The notes: a model not told the origin generated them from the sequence alone. DNA of 19,186 nucleotides from Blastocatellia bacterium (GCA_003488005.1 DNND01000019.1:2898-22083); one strand, 5' to 3'; numbered from the stretch's first letter, positions 6,672 to 15,063 are shown. Translations and numbers: made by a program.

Positions 6672-9600
6672 ATGAAGAACCTTGTTGCCCCAGTTCTGTC
6701 GGCGCTTGTAAACAAGCACCAAACGACGAACCCGCGCCTAACCACTTTCAAAAATAGAGCAGTTAAGACATTCGCCCGTGGCTTGAGTGTTGGACTTTGT
6801 CTAATGCTGCTGGTTCAGTGTCTTGCACTTTTACAACCAGTTACGGCGAAAAGCCGGCAGGTGAGCGCGGTCGCTAATAACAAAAAGAAACAGAAGAACC
6901 GCAAGAAGAAGCAGGCTGTGAACACAGCTACCGCTTCCAGCGAGCAAGCGAAGACGCGCGCCAGGAAAACAGCCATAACGCCGGCGGCGAAACAAGCGGA
7001 AGCCTTAACGACAAAGAAGAACGAATCTTCCGCGACGCAGAATTCCGAAACCGTAGCGGCGCGGAGTGCAGAAGCTCGAGCAACGAGAGAAGCGGAAGCG
7101 CTCGCGCAGAAGGAAGCCAGGGAACTGGCAAAGAAGGAAGCTGCGGAACTTGCGAAGAAGAAAGCCGAAGATCGCGCGAAGCAGCAGGACGAAGATCGGG
7201 CCGGCAACAGGCAATTAATGGGCGCGCCCTATGGCCTGGCACTGCCTGCCAACCAGGCAATAAACGCGCCAGTATCGGGTGGTCAAGACAATGCAGCGTC
7301 AGTCCCACAGGCTGCTAAAGAATTTGCCGCGACCAATCGCGCAGTTGAGGATCTCGGAGCCGTCAACATGGCAGCGCTCAGCCGTCAGAAGGGGATGATT
7401 CCTTCGAGCGCGGAGCCTGTAGAATTGAAAGCCATTCATCCTCCTCAGGACGCTCCCTCTCAGGGACGCGAAGCTATAGGGAAATTGGCCGTCGCAAAAG
7501 AGTCTAAGAAGAAGAAAGAGAGTCTGGACTCGCCAATCTCCAGCATACCGTCGCCGATGATGTCCCGCACATTCAAGTCCGACTCTATTAGTCTTCTCGC
7601 TATCCCGCCCGACACGATGGGCGCGGTAGGCCTGAACCACGTGGTAACCACAACGAATGAAAAAATACTCATTCACAACCGCAACGGCGTGCTCCTTAGC
7701 AGCGTAACTTTGAACGCTTTTTGGGCCGCTACGCCAAACGGGCTGGCTACACCCTCGACCTTCGACCCGAAGATTCTTTACGATCGCTTCAACGACCGCT
7801 TCATCATGGTCACCCAAGCCAACAGCGGCCAGGCAACGTCGGCCACGCTGGTGGCAACCTCGTTCAATGGTGATCCGACGGGCAGTTGGAACCGTTACGC
7901 CATCGACGCTGATTCAACAGCAGATGGCACCGGAGGAGCGTGGGCAGACTATCCGAGCATCGGCTTTAACAAGAACTGGATAGTCATCTCAGTTAATCGC
8001 TTCGGCTACGGAAACAGGGTCGGCTTTCAAGGAGTATCGGTTTACGTTATTAACAAGACGACGGCTTATACCGGCATACTTGGGACAGTTTCGGTATTTG
8101 ACGGCTTCTTTGCAGGCGCCGGCTGTCTCACTGCGCCCGGAAGCCAACAACCTTTCCTCCTCGGCTGTGGTTTCACTTTGGTACCGGCTATCACCGAAGA
8201 CAACACCACCAATGATGAATACATTGTTGAGGATTGGGACCCGCAATTTGGTCAACTCCGCATGACTAGAGTTACCGGCACACTAGTGACCCCCACTCTG
8301 ACCGTCGGCTATCAGTTTCCGCAGTCCCCATATGCCTGGAAGTTCAACGGTTCGAGTATTTCTGGCTCAGGAGGCTATATGCCTGAGCGCCAGCAGAACG
8401 CTTTTCTAGTATCCGGTAACCGGCCTACAGCAAATGATTCCCGAATTCAGAACGCAGTCCTGCGAAACGGCTCGTTCTGGACGACGCACCATGTGTTTCT
8501 GGCGAGAACGCAAACTCCGGCGAGCATTGGCGTCGGTGGCAGCGGCAATCCAGACATACGGACCGCAATCCAATGGTGGCAGATTGATCCGCTCATAACG
8601 AATACAACCTTCAGCACCCCACCCATTCAGCGCAATATCATCGCGGATCCGAGGGCCGATAATTGCCACAACGGGTCTGGCGGCAGCCGAGCAGGCTGCG
8701 CGGCCGCGAATCAGGTGGGTGACTTTTATAGTTTCCCGACCATTAGCGTGAACGCAAACAACGACGTGTTGATTGGCTATTCGCGCTTTTCGCCATTCAC
8801 ACTGCCAAAGACCGGGTATTCATTCCGTTCTGCCAGTGACCCGCAAAACACAATGCGGGATTCAATAACTTTCCGCGAAGGACTATCAACTTATACTCTC
8901 AACGGGAGTAACCCAGTTAACATTCGTTGGGGCGATTACAGCGCAACAATGGTTGATCCCGTTAACGACACCGACTTCTGGACCATCCAGGAACACTCGT
9001 CGGACCAACGAGAAATTTTCGGTGCCGGCAACGGCTTCGCCAGCACTTGGGAAACCTGGTGGGCAGCGATCACTCCCGCTGTGACGGCGCCTTATGCCTT
9101 CAATAGCGGACTTATCATTAGCGAGTTCCGCATGCGCGGTCCGGCTGGGCCACGAGACGAGTTCGTTGAGCTTGTTAATAATACGAACAGCCCAATAACT
9201 ATCAGTACTACGGACGCATCCGATGGTTGGACCCTGGTGTACAGCGACAGCGCTGGAGTAGTCACACCGCTTGCGGTTATCCCGAATGGGACAGTTATTC
9301 CGGCGCACGGCCATTACCTAATCACAAACGAGATTCGCGTGACCGGCACTCCTCCGTACAGCCTGAGCGCCAACCCGACAGGGAATCCGGTGCGTACCGC
9401 GGATAGCGACGCTATGTACACGTCCGATATGGCTGACAATGGTGGCTACGCCTTGTTCCGCACCAGCAATCAAGCCAACTTCCTCAACTTTGCAGTTGTG
9501 GATGCGGTCGGATTCGCGTCGCTTCCCGCAGGTTCTATTTATCGCGAGGGTAACGGCTTGGCAACGTGCTCCGGCGCGCCCGCTTCAGGTGAACAAGTAA

Positions 9601-9764
9601 GCTTTGTTCGCAAAGGAACCGCCGGCAATCCACAAGACACGGGCGCAAATGAAAATGATTTCATTTACACCAGCTCGACTGGAGCTTCGGCACAAAATTG
9701 CCAGGTGACGGTTACCAATGGGGCCCCGACGCCGCTCAATCGCGACAGCCCGCCTAGCCCATAA
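6672..9764 (+). CDS. large secreted protein with KEA-rich coiled coil and C-terminal lamin-tail domain
   Basis: A 1030-residue exported protein. A long basic N-terminus precedes a hydrophobic segment (GLSVGLCLMLLVQCLALL, ~38-55), either a signal peptide or an anchor. Residues ~65-180 are highly charged, with KKKQKNRKKK followed by Ala/Glu/Lys repeats (ELAKKEAAELAKKKAED) typical of a coiled coil. A Gln/Ala-rich linker leads to a globular region (~295-800) with aromatic-rich motifs such as IRWGDYSATMVDP and TWETWWAAI, which I cannot assign. Residues ~812-950 match the lamin-tail (LTD) fold: GLIISEFRMRG, DEFVELVNNTNSPI, DGWTLVYSD, HGHYLITN. The ATG is preceded by TAGGAG (6660-6665). The gene stands alone, with a strong terminator behind it. 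A cell-surface or secreted structural role is likely; there is no sign of a catalytic site. Confidence 0.9.
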   Translation: MKNLVAPVLSALVNKHQTTNPRLTTFKNRAVKTFARGLSVGLCLMLLVQCLALLQPVTAKSRQVSAVANNKKKQKNRKKKQAVNTATASSEQAKTRARKTAITPAAKQAEALTTKKNESSATQNSETVAARSAEARATREAEALAQKEARELAKKEAAELAKKKAEDRAKQQDEDRAGNRQLMGAPYGLALPANQAINAPVSGGQDNAASVPQAAKEFAATNRAVEDLGAVNMAALSRQKGMIPSSAEPVELKAIHPPQDAPSQGREAIGKLAVAKESKKKKESLDSPISSIPSPMMSRTFKSDSISLLAIPPDTMGAVGLNHVVTTTNEKILIHNRNGVLLSSVTLNAFWAATPNGLATPSTFDPKILYDRFNDRFIMVTQANSGQATSATLVATSFNGDPTGSWNRYAIDADSTADGTGGAWADYPSIGFNKNWIVISVNRFGYGNRVGFQGVSVYVINKTTAYTGILGTVSVFDGFFAGAGCLTAPGSQQPFLLGCGFTLVPAITEDNTTNDEYIVEDWDPQFGQLRMTRVTGTLVTPTLTVGYQFPQSPYAWKFNGSSISGSGGYMPERQQNAFLVSGNRPTANDSRIQNAVLRNGSFWTTHHVFLARTQTPASIGVGGSGNPDIRTAIQWWQIDPLITNTTFSTPPIQRNIIADPRADNCHNGSGGSRAGCAAANQVGDFYSFPTISVNANNDVLIGYSRFSPFTLPKTGYSFRSASDPQNTMRDSITFREGLSTYTLNGSNPVNIRWGDYSATMVDPVNDTDFWTIQEHSSDQREIFGAGNGFASTWETWWAAITPAVTAPYAFNSGLIISEFRMRGPAGPRDEFVELVNNTNSPITISTTDASDGWTLVYSDSAGVVTPLAVIPNGTVIPAHGHYLITNEIRVTGTPPYSLSANPTGNPVRTADSDAMYTSDMADNGGYALFRTSNQANFLNFAVVDAVGFASLPAGSIYREGNGLATCSGAPASGEQVSFVRKGTAGNPQDTGANENDFIYTSSTGASAQNCQVTVTNGAPTPLNRDSPPSP

Positions 9765-9795
9765 AGGCGAAAGCCCGAACGTCTCCACCAGACCG

Positions 9796-9840
9796 AACGC
9801 GGTGGATGGTCCATTTGGCGACCATCCACCGCGTTTTTCT
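9796..9840 (+). terminator. strong intrinsic terminator
   Basis: A perfect 16-base-pair stem (9796-9811 with 9820-9835) closes an 8-base loop and runs directly into a T-rich tail (9834-9840). It lies 31 bases after the lamin-tail stop codon. The stem can also act on the minus strand, but no minus-strand gene ends here. Confidence 0.92.
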
Positions 9841-9948
9841 TGGCCGGCCTTTTTGATCGCACTTTGACGACCGCCGTGACTTAATAGAACTGTTTGACCG
9901 GGAACTAGCGAACAGCCGTGTTACGCTTGGCGTGAAGGAGCTACCGGA

Positions 9949-10473
9949 ATGACGAGTGGGCAACGCGATTCGCAAAAAGAGTCCAAGCCAGTTAAGCAGG
10001 TCACGATTTTTTGCGATGGCTCGAGTCTCGGTAATGGTCAGTCGTCAACGCGCGCGGCGGCCGTGGCGTTGCTTGGTTATCGCGGACTGTGGCGTGCCGT
10101 CGGTACTTACCTGGGCCAGGCAACGAATCAGCAGGCGGAAGTAGCGGCGGCAGCGTTGGGACTGGAGTCGCTGAAAGAACCCTGCCGCGTTCACTTGTTC
10201 ACCGATTCGCGGTATGTAGTCGAGACGATGGGCGGGCGCTTTCGCCGCAAGACAAATCACGACTGGTGGCAGCGCCTGGACCAGGCTGCGAAGCGGCACC
10301 AGGTTGTCTGGCAGTGGACCCGCGGACACAACGGCCACGTGGTCCAGGAGGCGGTTGATAAGGCTGCGCGCAAGATCGCAGCTTTGGGTCACGTCGATGA
10401 AGAGGTGCTGAGCGCGGCGATCGACAAAGTTGGCGACATCGATCCGCTTGCCGTAGAAGCCGAGAGTGAATAG
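9949..10473 (+). CDS. ribonuclease HI-like protein
   Basis: A 174-residue cytosolic protein with the RNase H fold, expected to cut the RNA strand of RNA-DNA hybrids using two metal ions. The four acidic catalytic positions are present: D23 (FCDGSS), E64 (TNQQAE), D86 (FTDSRYV) and D137 (EAVDKAA), plus the active-site loop histidine H127 in RGHNGH. Compared with E. coli RNase HI, the basic protrusion between the DSRYV helix and WWQRLD is much shorter, the usual Gly-Pro run after DGS is replaced by LGNGQSSTRAAA, and an acidic ~30-residue tail follows the fold. GAAGGAG at 9931-9937 supports the ATG at 9949. Whether it is the housekeeping enzyme or a paralogue cannot be told from this window. Confidence 0.88.
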   Translation: MTSGQRDSQKESKPVKQVTIFCDGSSLGNGQSSTRAAAVALLGYRGLWRAVGTYLGQATNQQAEVAAAALGLESLKEPCRVHLFTDSRYVVETMGGRFRRKTNHDWWQRLDQAAKRHQVVWQWTRGHNGHVVQEAVDKAARKIAALGHVDEEVLSAAIDKVGDIDPLAVEAESE

Positions 10474-10525
10474 CCGATAAGAACGGGCTAAATTCGTACC
10501 GACGTTACGCGTCGAAGGTTCCTCA

Positions 10526-10555
10526 TTCGCTTTCGACTTACCTGACCATTATAAT
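10526..10555 (+). promoter_or_regulatory. candidate promoter of the Ycf48-like gene
   Basis: A perfect TATAAT (10550-10555) lies 18 bases after a weak TTCGCT (10526-10531) in the gap between the RNase H and Ycf48-like genes. It would start transcription near 10562, about 47 bases before the chosen ATG. The -10 match is strong and the -35 match poor. Confidence 0.4.
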
Positions 10556-10608
10556 TCTGCATTCTGTTATTCCGAGTGACTCCCCGAGACGCGCTTCCAC
10601 CAGTAACA

Positions 10609-12606
10609 ATGAATTTCACTCGCTCTATGCCCCGGTTTAAGTTTTTAGTGCGCTCGCGCAGCGCCTACGCGCTGTTGCTTATTGCTGTTCTGCCGTTACT
10701 GATGGTCGACAGTCACGCGCAAAAACCTCCGGCCTGGCAATGGCAAAATCCGTTACCCCAAGGCAATGCTCTCAACTCCGTCAAGTTTGCCAACGACAAA
10801 ACGCATGGGTGGGCCATCGGCAGCGACGGTTCCATCCTGCACACGCGCAACGGCGGTTTTACCTGGGACGCGCAAATGTCCCCGGCCTCAACTACGCTTT
10901 ATGGGTTGTATGTTCACGACAAAACGCGCGCTGTGATTTCGGGCGCCGGCGGCGTAATTCTGACGACAACGAACGGCGGCAATAAATGGATGCAGCGGGC
11001 TACGGGTACGAGGGACCACTTATTCGCCGTCACCTTTGCCGCACAAGACCCAATGCGCGGTTGGGCCGCCGGCACGTTCGGTTCGATGATCGCCACTACT
11101 GACGGTGGCCTAACCTGGAAAGCGCAGAAGACAAAAACCAATGCGCATATTTTCGCAGTTGCGTTTTTCGACGCGAAGAACGGCATCGCAGTCGGCTCGC
11201 GCGGAACCTTGCTGGTAACCAAAGATGGCGGCGCCGACTGGAAAGCGCATAGCGGTCTGGGGAATGTAGTGTTGACCGGCGTCTCTTTCGTCTCGGCAAA
11301 ACGCGCCGTCGTGGTCGGTTATCACGGCACAATTTTGCAAACGGATGATGGCGGCTCAAGTTGGCAAGCTTTGAACTCGCTGGTCAACACCGATCTGTTT
11401 TCAGTTTTCTTTACGGACGAAAAGCATGGTTGGGCGGCAGGAGACAGCGGCGTCGTGCTGTCGACAGCGGATGGCGGCACGATCTGGTTGCCGGTGAATG
11501 TGCGCACCAATCCCAAACTCAGCACCGTCTATTTCGCCGATGAATCGTTGGGCTGGGCCGCCGGCGATGATGGCCTCGTGTTGCGCACCGATGATGGTGG
11601 ATTTTCGTGGCGGCGCTTGACTGAAGGCGGGCGCGACGATGTGTCGCAGCTTTTCTTTTGGGACAACTCGCGCGGTTGGGCCGTCGGCGCGCGCGGAAAA
11701 ATTCTTTTCACCAGCTCTGGAGGAAAGAGTTGGACCGTGCGGCCTTCGGGCACAACCAATCGCTTGAACTCGATACAGTTTATTAATCAAAAGACCGGCA
11801 TCGCAGTTGGCGATCGCGGCACCATCCTGCGCTCGGTCACCGGCGGCGTTACCTGGGCCAGCGTGCCCGTAGAAGCGACGGAAGATCTTTTTAGTGTTCA
11901 CTTCGTTACGCCTGAACTTGGTTGGATAGTCGGCGCGCGCGGCATCATCCTGAATACGAAAGATGCGGGCGAGACCTGGCACATTCAGCGAGCTAATACT
12001 TTTAGCTGGCTCGAGGACGTCCGTTTCACTGATCCGCAACATGGCATTGCTGTCGGATCAAGCGGAACCATTCTACAAACTGAAGACGGCGGCGAGACCT
12101 GGAAACGGGTCGATAAGAATTTGAAGGAATGGTTGTACGCGCTGGTCTTTGCCGATGCAAAACGCGGTTACGCGGTTGGCGCGCGCGGCATCATTCTGCG
12201 CACCGACGATGGCGGCGCCACCTGGAAAGATCTCGAAAGCGGCTTAAACGGGAATCTTTTTTCAGTCGCCGTGGGCGGACGGGATGAAGTGATTGTGACT
12301 GGCGACCAAGGGCGAATCATTTACAGCAAAGATGCCGGCGCAAACTGGGAAATTCAACCGAGCATTACCAGCGTGCCGCTTTACTCCGTCGCCTATCGCG
12401 GCGGCAACAACATTTGGGTGGCCGGACGCGGCGGCGCGATTCTGCGACGCACCGAACCCGTCGCCACCGTTAAGATACCCACGCCGAGAATGCCGCCGGG
12501 CTTGCTCGGTGGACCACCAAAACTTCAAAGCGCGCAAACCATCGACGATGGCGATATTCCGCGCGCTGTGCCGCCAAATAAGAAGCCGGTAAACCGGGAA
12601 CCGTGA
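10609..12606 (+). CDS. secreted Ycf48-like (BNR-type) beta-propeller protein
   Basis: A 665-residue exported protein: basic N-terminus, hydrophobic segment SAYALLLIAVLPLLMV, then a cleavage-like SHAQ. Fourteen repeats of ~41 residues follow, each with the core GWAxGxxGxILxTxDGGxTW, from GWAIGSDGSILHTRNGG to the last IWVAGRGGAILRR. These are the Asp-box/BNR-type repeats of Ycf48/HCF136, a photosystem II assembly factor, but in non-phototrophs such proteins are generic extracellular propellers; no photosynthesis gene is present. Fourteen blades fit two seven-bladed propellers. The C-terminus is Pro-rich, and its last codons (PVNREP) lie in the heptamer repeat at 12593-12706. The start is uncertain: ATG 10609 is chosen, with GTG 10576 and ATG 10627 possible; none has a Shine-Dalgarno. 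Confidence 0.9.
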   Translation: MNFTRSMPRFKFLVRSRSAYALLLIAVLPLLMVDSHAQKPPAWQWQNPLPQGNALNSVKFANDKTHGWAIGSDGSILHTRNGGFTWDAQMSPASTTLYGLYVHDKTRAVISGAGGVILTTTNGGNKWMQRATGTRDHLFAVTFAAQDPMRGWAAGTFGSMIATTDGGLTWKAQKTKTNAHIFAVAFFDAKNGIAVGSRGTLLVTKDGGADWKAHSGLGNVVLTGVSFVSAKRAVVVGYHGTILQTDDGGSSWQALNSLVNTDLFSVFFTDEKHGWAAGDSGVVLSTADGGTIWLPVNVRTNPKLSTVYFADESLGWAAGDDGLVLRTDDGGFSWRRLTEGGRDDVSQLFFWDNSRGWAVGARGKILFTSSGGKSWTVRPSGTTNRLNSIQFINQKTGIAVGDRGTILRSVTGGVTWASVPVEATEDLFSVHFVTPELGWIVGARGIILNTKDAGETWHIQRANTFSWLEDVRFTDPQHGIAVGSSGTILQTEDGGETWKRVDKNLKEWLYALVFADAKRGYAVGARGIILRTDDGGATWKDLESGLNGNLFSVAVGGRDEVIVTGDQGRIIYSKDAGANWEIQPSITSVPLYSVAYRGGNNIWVAGRGGAILRRTEPVATVKIPTPRMPPGLLGGPPKLQSAQTIDDGDIPRAVPPNKKPVNREP

Positions 12607-12706
12607 ACCGGAAACAGAAAACAGAAACGCTTGGTACGGTTTCCTGTTCACTGTTTCCCGTTTACTGTTTACGGTTCCCGGTTCACGGTTTTCACGGTTC
12701 ACGGTT
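12593..12706. repeat. heptamer-repeat inverted structure between convergent genes
   Basis: From 12638 to 12693 the plus strand is eight consecutive 7-base units of consensus NGTTYMC (GGTTTCC, TGTTCAC, TGTTTCC, CGTTTAC, TGTTTAC, GGTTCCC, GGTTCAC, GGTTTTC), then more of the same out of phase. The left arm (12593-12628) is the reverse complement in kind: ACCGGGAACCGT (12593-12604) pairs exactly with 12671-12682, and AACCGTGAACCG (12599-12610) with 12679-12690 and 12695-12706. The block supplies the stop codon region of the Ycf48-like gene and abuts the stop of the opposing gene, so it could work as a bidirectional terminator. Short tandem heptamers are known from filamentous cyanobacteria (STRR); the sequences here differ. 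Confidence 0.8.
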
Positions 12707-13810
12707 TTAGTTCCCCTTGATCAAGAACACATCCCATGCCCAGCGACCAGCATGCGAATGTTGCGCATCGTCAACCTTAGCGCGGTAGCGAAATTGATTG
12801 CCAAACTGATCGGTTCGCTTTGATGTTTTGTAATCAAGCGAAATCGAATCGATACTAAGTTCCGGCAAAGTGTGCAATTCCGACGCCGCTGAAATGCCGT
12901 TGTGGTTGGTGTCTTGCCAGAGGCGCAGCGAGGAAAATATCGCATCTCCGCTGCTAATCAACCCGTCACCATTGCCGCCATTCGCAGCTTTGTCATACTC
13001 AGCCAAAGCGAGAAAACCATTCTTGCTTTCGCCCGCAGGTGGCGTCGCAGGTTGCGGTGTCGAACCGCCGAATAGCTCGGTGCCATCATCTACCTTGCCG
13101 TTGCCGTTGCGGTCCAGCACCAGGAATGCATCATCCGACCCCGATGTCCACCCAATGCTTCCGGCAAAGCCATCCGCATTAAGGTCGAATGCAACGCCAC
13201 CCGCTGCGCTTGTCAAGCTGAATCCATTTCCTAACACATCTACCAGGACTGGGCTACAGTTGCAGTTCCCGAACTCATCAGCAGGACAACACTCATGAAA
13301 AGGACTACAAAAACATCCGCTCACGCATTGGCCACCCTGACAGTTTCCGCTACAACAGTCGGAGTGCATCAGGCAGATATCGAACTCCTGGCCGCAAGGA
13401 ATCGGTGTCGGTGTTGGTACGCTACAGTTTAACGGGCAAGTTATACTAACCGTTTCGGCGCCGCCGGGACGATTATCGCAATGATATGAGTAATAAAGGC
13501 TATGGTTGTTATTTGTGCAAGCTAACGCATTAACAACGTAACAGTCGTATTCGTCTGGGAGATATTCATCTAATGACTGCCGCTGAAAAGCAGGGTTTGG
13601 AGTGCAGTTAAGCCCATTAAAGTTGCCTTCACAGGCAACGTCTCCATATTGAATTATCCGAAAGGGAGGACTATGAGTAGTAGAGCCGATACCGCAGGTG
13701 GCAGTTCCCACTTGTGTCGCAAACACGCGATCAATGCACACCAATAGAGCGCACGTAACAATTCCCGCAAGCAGGAACGATATGACAACATACCTAAGTG
13801 AGTAGTTCAT
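12707..13810 (-). CDS. secreted Cys-rich protein with knottin-like framework and Ca-loop C-terminal domain
   Basis: A 367-residue protein with an N-terminal hydrophobic segment (~8-27, signal peptide or anchor), then 20 cysteines between residues 39 and 185. Residues 139-162 show C-x6-C-x5-CC-x3-C-x4-C, the spacing type of inhibitor-cystine-knot/conotoxin framework VI/VII; six further cysteines follow to 185. Residues ~187-360 form a conserved domain with Asp/Asn-rich loops (DLNADG 209-214, DRNGNGKVDDGTELFG 233-248, GNGDGLISSGD, DTNHNGIS 300-307) that look like EF-hand/dockerin Ca2+ loops; I have seen this domain at the ends of other acidobacterial secreted proteins. The ATG overlaps the preceding stop (ATGA), and AAAGGA lies ~10 bases upstream. 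Last gene of the redoxin operon. It is probably exported and disulfide-bonded; function unknown. Confidence 0.88.
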   Translation of the reverse strand: MNYSLRYVVISFLLAGIVTCALLVCIDRVFATQVGTATCGIGSTTHSPPFRIIQYGDVACEGNFNGLNCTPNPAFQRQSLDEYLPDEYDCYVVNALACTNNNHSLYYSYHCDNRPGGAETVSITCPLNCSVPTPTPIPCGQEFDICLMHSDCCSGNCQGGQCVSGCFCSPFHECCPADEFGNCNCSPVLVDVLGNGFSLTSAAGGVAFDLNADGFAGSIGWTSGSDDAFLVLDRNGNGKVDDGTELFGGSTPQPATPPAGESKNGFLALAEYDKAANGGNGDGLISSGDAIFSSLRLWQDTNHNGISAASELHTLPELSIDSISLDYKTSKRTDQFGNQFRYRAKVDDAQHSHAGRWAWDVFLIKGN

Positions 13811-14538
13811 TCCGGTGAAGTCCTTTTTGAGTCAGCAAGGGTACGCGCCCACTCACTCTCTAGTTGTCCCGGGCCACCTTTTGTATATGCTCTATTTAGC
13901 CGTTCGATAACGGTGCCCGCCCCTCTTTGAAACCCTCGTTCCCAACTGAGAGATTTACCTTTAGGAATTGAAATATCACTTCTATTTGATGTGAGATTGT
14001 TTATGAATCCACCGAATCCTTTTGTCTTGGCTATTTGGCTGAGAATTTGGACTGAGAGACGAAGACCTTCACGTTCGCCAGCGAGATCATCTGCTGAATT
14101 AAAGCTATCAGGTCCCCATGTAGTACCATCAGAGAACTCTACGAAATCTATTGAGAGTTTGACGCCATCAATAATCTCCGCTCGACTTTTCCGCATAGTG
14201 ATAGGCTTTATTTCGTTGAATTGCCACATCTGTTCGTCCGTATTAGTAGTAATTAGCAACGCTCCCGTTTTGTCGCGCCCGACTGAGCTAGCAATTGTGA
14301 AAGCCCTAATAGGCTTAACGCTACGGCTAGCTAACATCAACGTCACTTCCAGCGATGGCTCGGAATAGGTTAGGTCAATTTGGGACGATGAGATTTGTAA
14401 AGGTGAGTCTGGCTGGTGTTCAATAGTTAAGTTGGCCGATTGTGTTAACCCACCACTGGTAAAGAGCCACAAACAGGCACCCAAGATTCCCAAAGACGCC
14501 AACTTGAACATCAGCTTGGGACCACCGGAGTTTGCCAT
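13807..14538 (-). CDS. secreted hypothetical protein of the redoxin/Cys-rich operon
   Basis: An unrecognised 243-residue protein. Residues 1-34 are a signal peptide (KLASLGILGACLWLFTSG). The mature part starts with a beta-rich segment (LQISSSQIDLTYSEPSLEVTLMLASRS) suggestive of an Ig-like or DUF fold, contains FVEFSDGTTWGPDSF (~132-146), and ends in a charged helical region. No cysteine occurs in the mature protein, unlike its downstream partner. A strong AGGAGG (14549-14544) supports the ATG at 14538. The gene starts 13 bases after the redoxin gene and overlaps the next gene by four bases, so the three are almost certainly cotranscribed and translationally coupled. Base use is visibly AT-richer than in opcA or zwf. 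A partner or processing role for the Cys-rich protein is only a guess from context. Confidence 0.85.
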   Translation of the reverse strand: MANSGGPKLMFKLASLGILGACLWLFTSGGLTQSANLTIEHQPDSPLQISSSQIDLTYSEPSLEVTLMLASRSVKPIRAFTIASSVGRDKTGALLITTNTDEQMWQFNEIKPITMRKSRAEIIDGVKLSIDFVEFSDGTTWGPDSFNSADDLAGEREGLRLSVQILSQIAKTKGFGGFINNLTSNRSDISIPKGKSLSWERGFQRGAGTVIERLNRAYTKGGPGQLESEWARTLADSKRTSPE

Positions 14539-14550
14539 ACCTGCCTCCTA

Positions 14551-15063
14551 TCACACGTGTAATCTGTGTAGAACGTCTGTTTCCTGACTCGTGGAAAGCT
14601 TTCCGACCCACCACCCTGTTACAATTCCATTGCCATCCACTAAAATAAGCGTCGGCGTACCAGTAACTCCCAGAGATTCCAAAGATGCCTGTCTAATCTC
14701 ATTAACTCGTATCTTTTGGTCATCCAAATATTTCCTGGCATCATCGGCTGTTTGCGGCATGACTGCCACGATTGTCGTGTTTGTATTCCCATTAACGACG
14801 CGCTGGTAAAAGACAGCACTTTCAGTGCAATACCTACAAGTGCTTGAAATCGCTAACAGGAGCGTCTGCCCGTTTTGGCTCCAATTAATATTAAGCGCCG
14901 CAGTCTTCGAGCCGATACGAGATTGCCGGCTGTCCACGATGGGAGTCTCACCCTGTGTTGTTCTAATTAAATATTGCTTGGTAAGAACGATGACTAAAAG
15001 CATCGCGACGATGATAATTGACACATTCGCTATGAATTCAATTTTTCTAGCTAGATTTATCAT
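14551..15063 (-). CDS. membrane-anchored thioredoxin-like (redoxin) protein
   Basis: A 170-residue protein with one N-terminal membrane helix (residues ~11-32) and an extracytoplasmic thioredoxin-like domain. The redox motif is C76-R-Y-C79 in AISSTCRYCTES, followed by FYQRV, as in TlpA/redoxin relatives; the cis-proline loop is GTPT (P137), then LILVDGNG and GWWVG. It should exchange thiols and disulfides outside the membrane. It begins the operon with the 243-residue protein and the 20-cysteine protein, its most likely client. The frame stays open to 15291, but the ATG at 15063 is preferred: it places the membrane helix at the N-terminus, avoids running into opcA, and leaves a 9-bp inverted repeat (15091-15128) non-coding. 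No good Shine-Dalgarno is visible, so the start is uncertain. Confidence 0.82.
   Translation of the reverse strand: MINLARKIEFIANVSIIIVAMLLVIVLTKQYLIRTTQGETPIVDSRQSRIGSKTAALNINWSQNGQTLLLAISSTCRYCTESAVFYQRVVNGNTNTTIVAVMPQTADDARKYLDDQKIRVNEIRQASLESLGVTGTPTLILVDGNGIVTGWWVGKLSTSQETDVLHRLHV

Noticed and set aside
10609..12606. Photosystem II assembly role for the Ycf48-like protein
   Set aside because: The repeat type is shared widely by non-phototrophic bacteria, and nothing photosynthetic is in the window.
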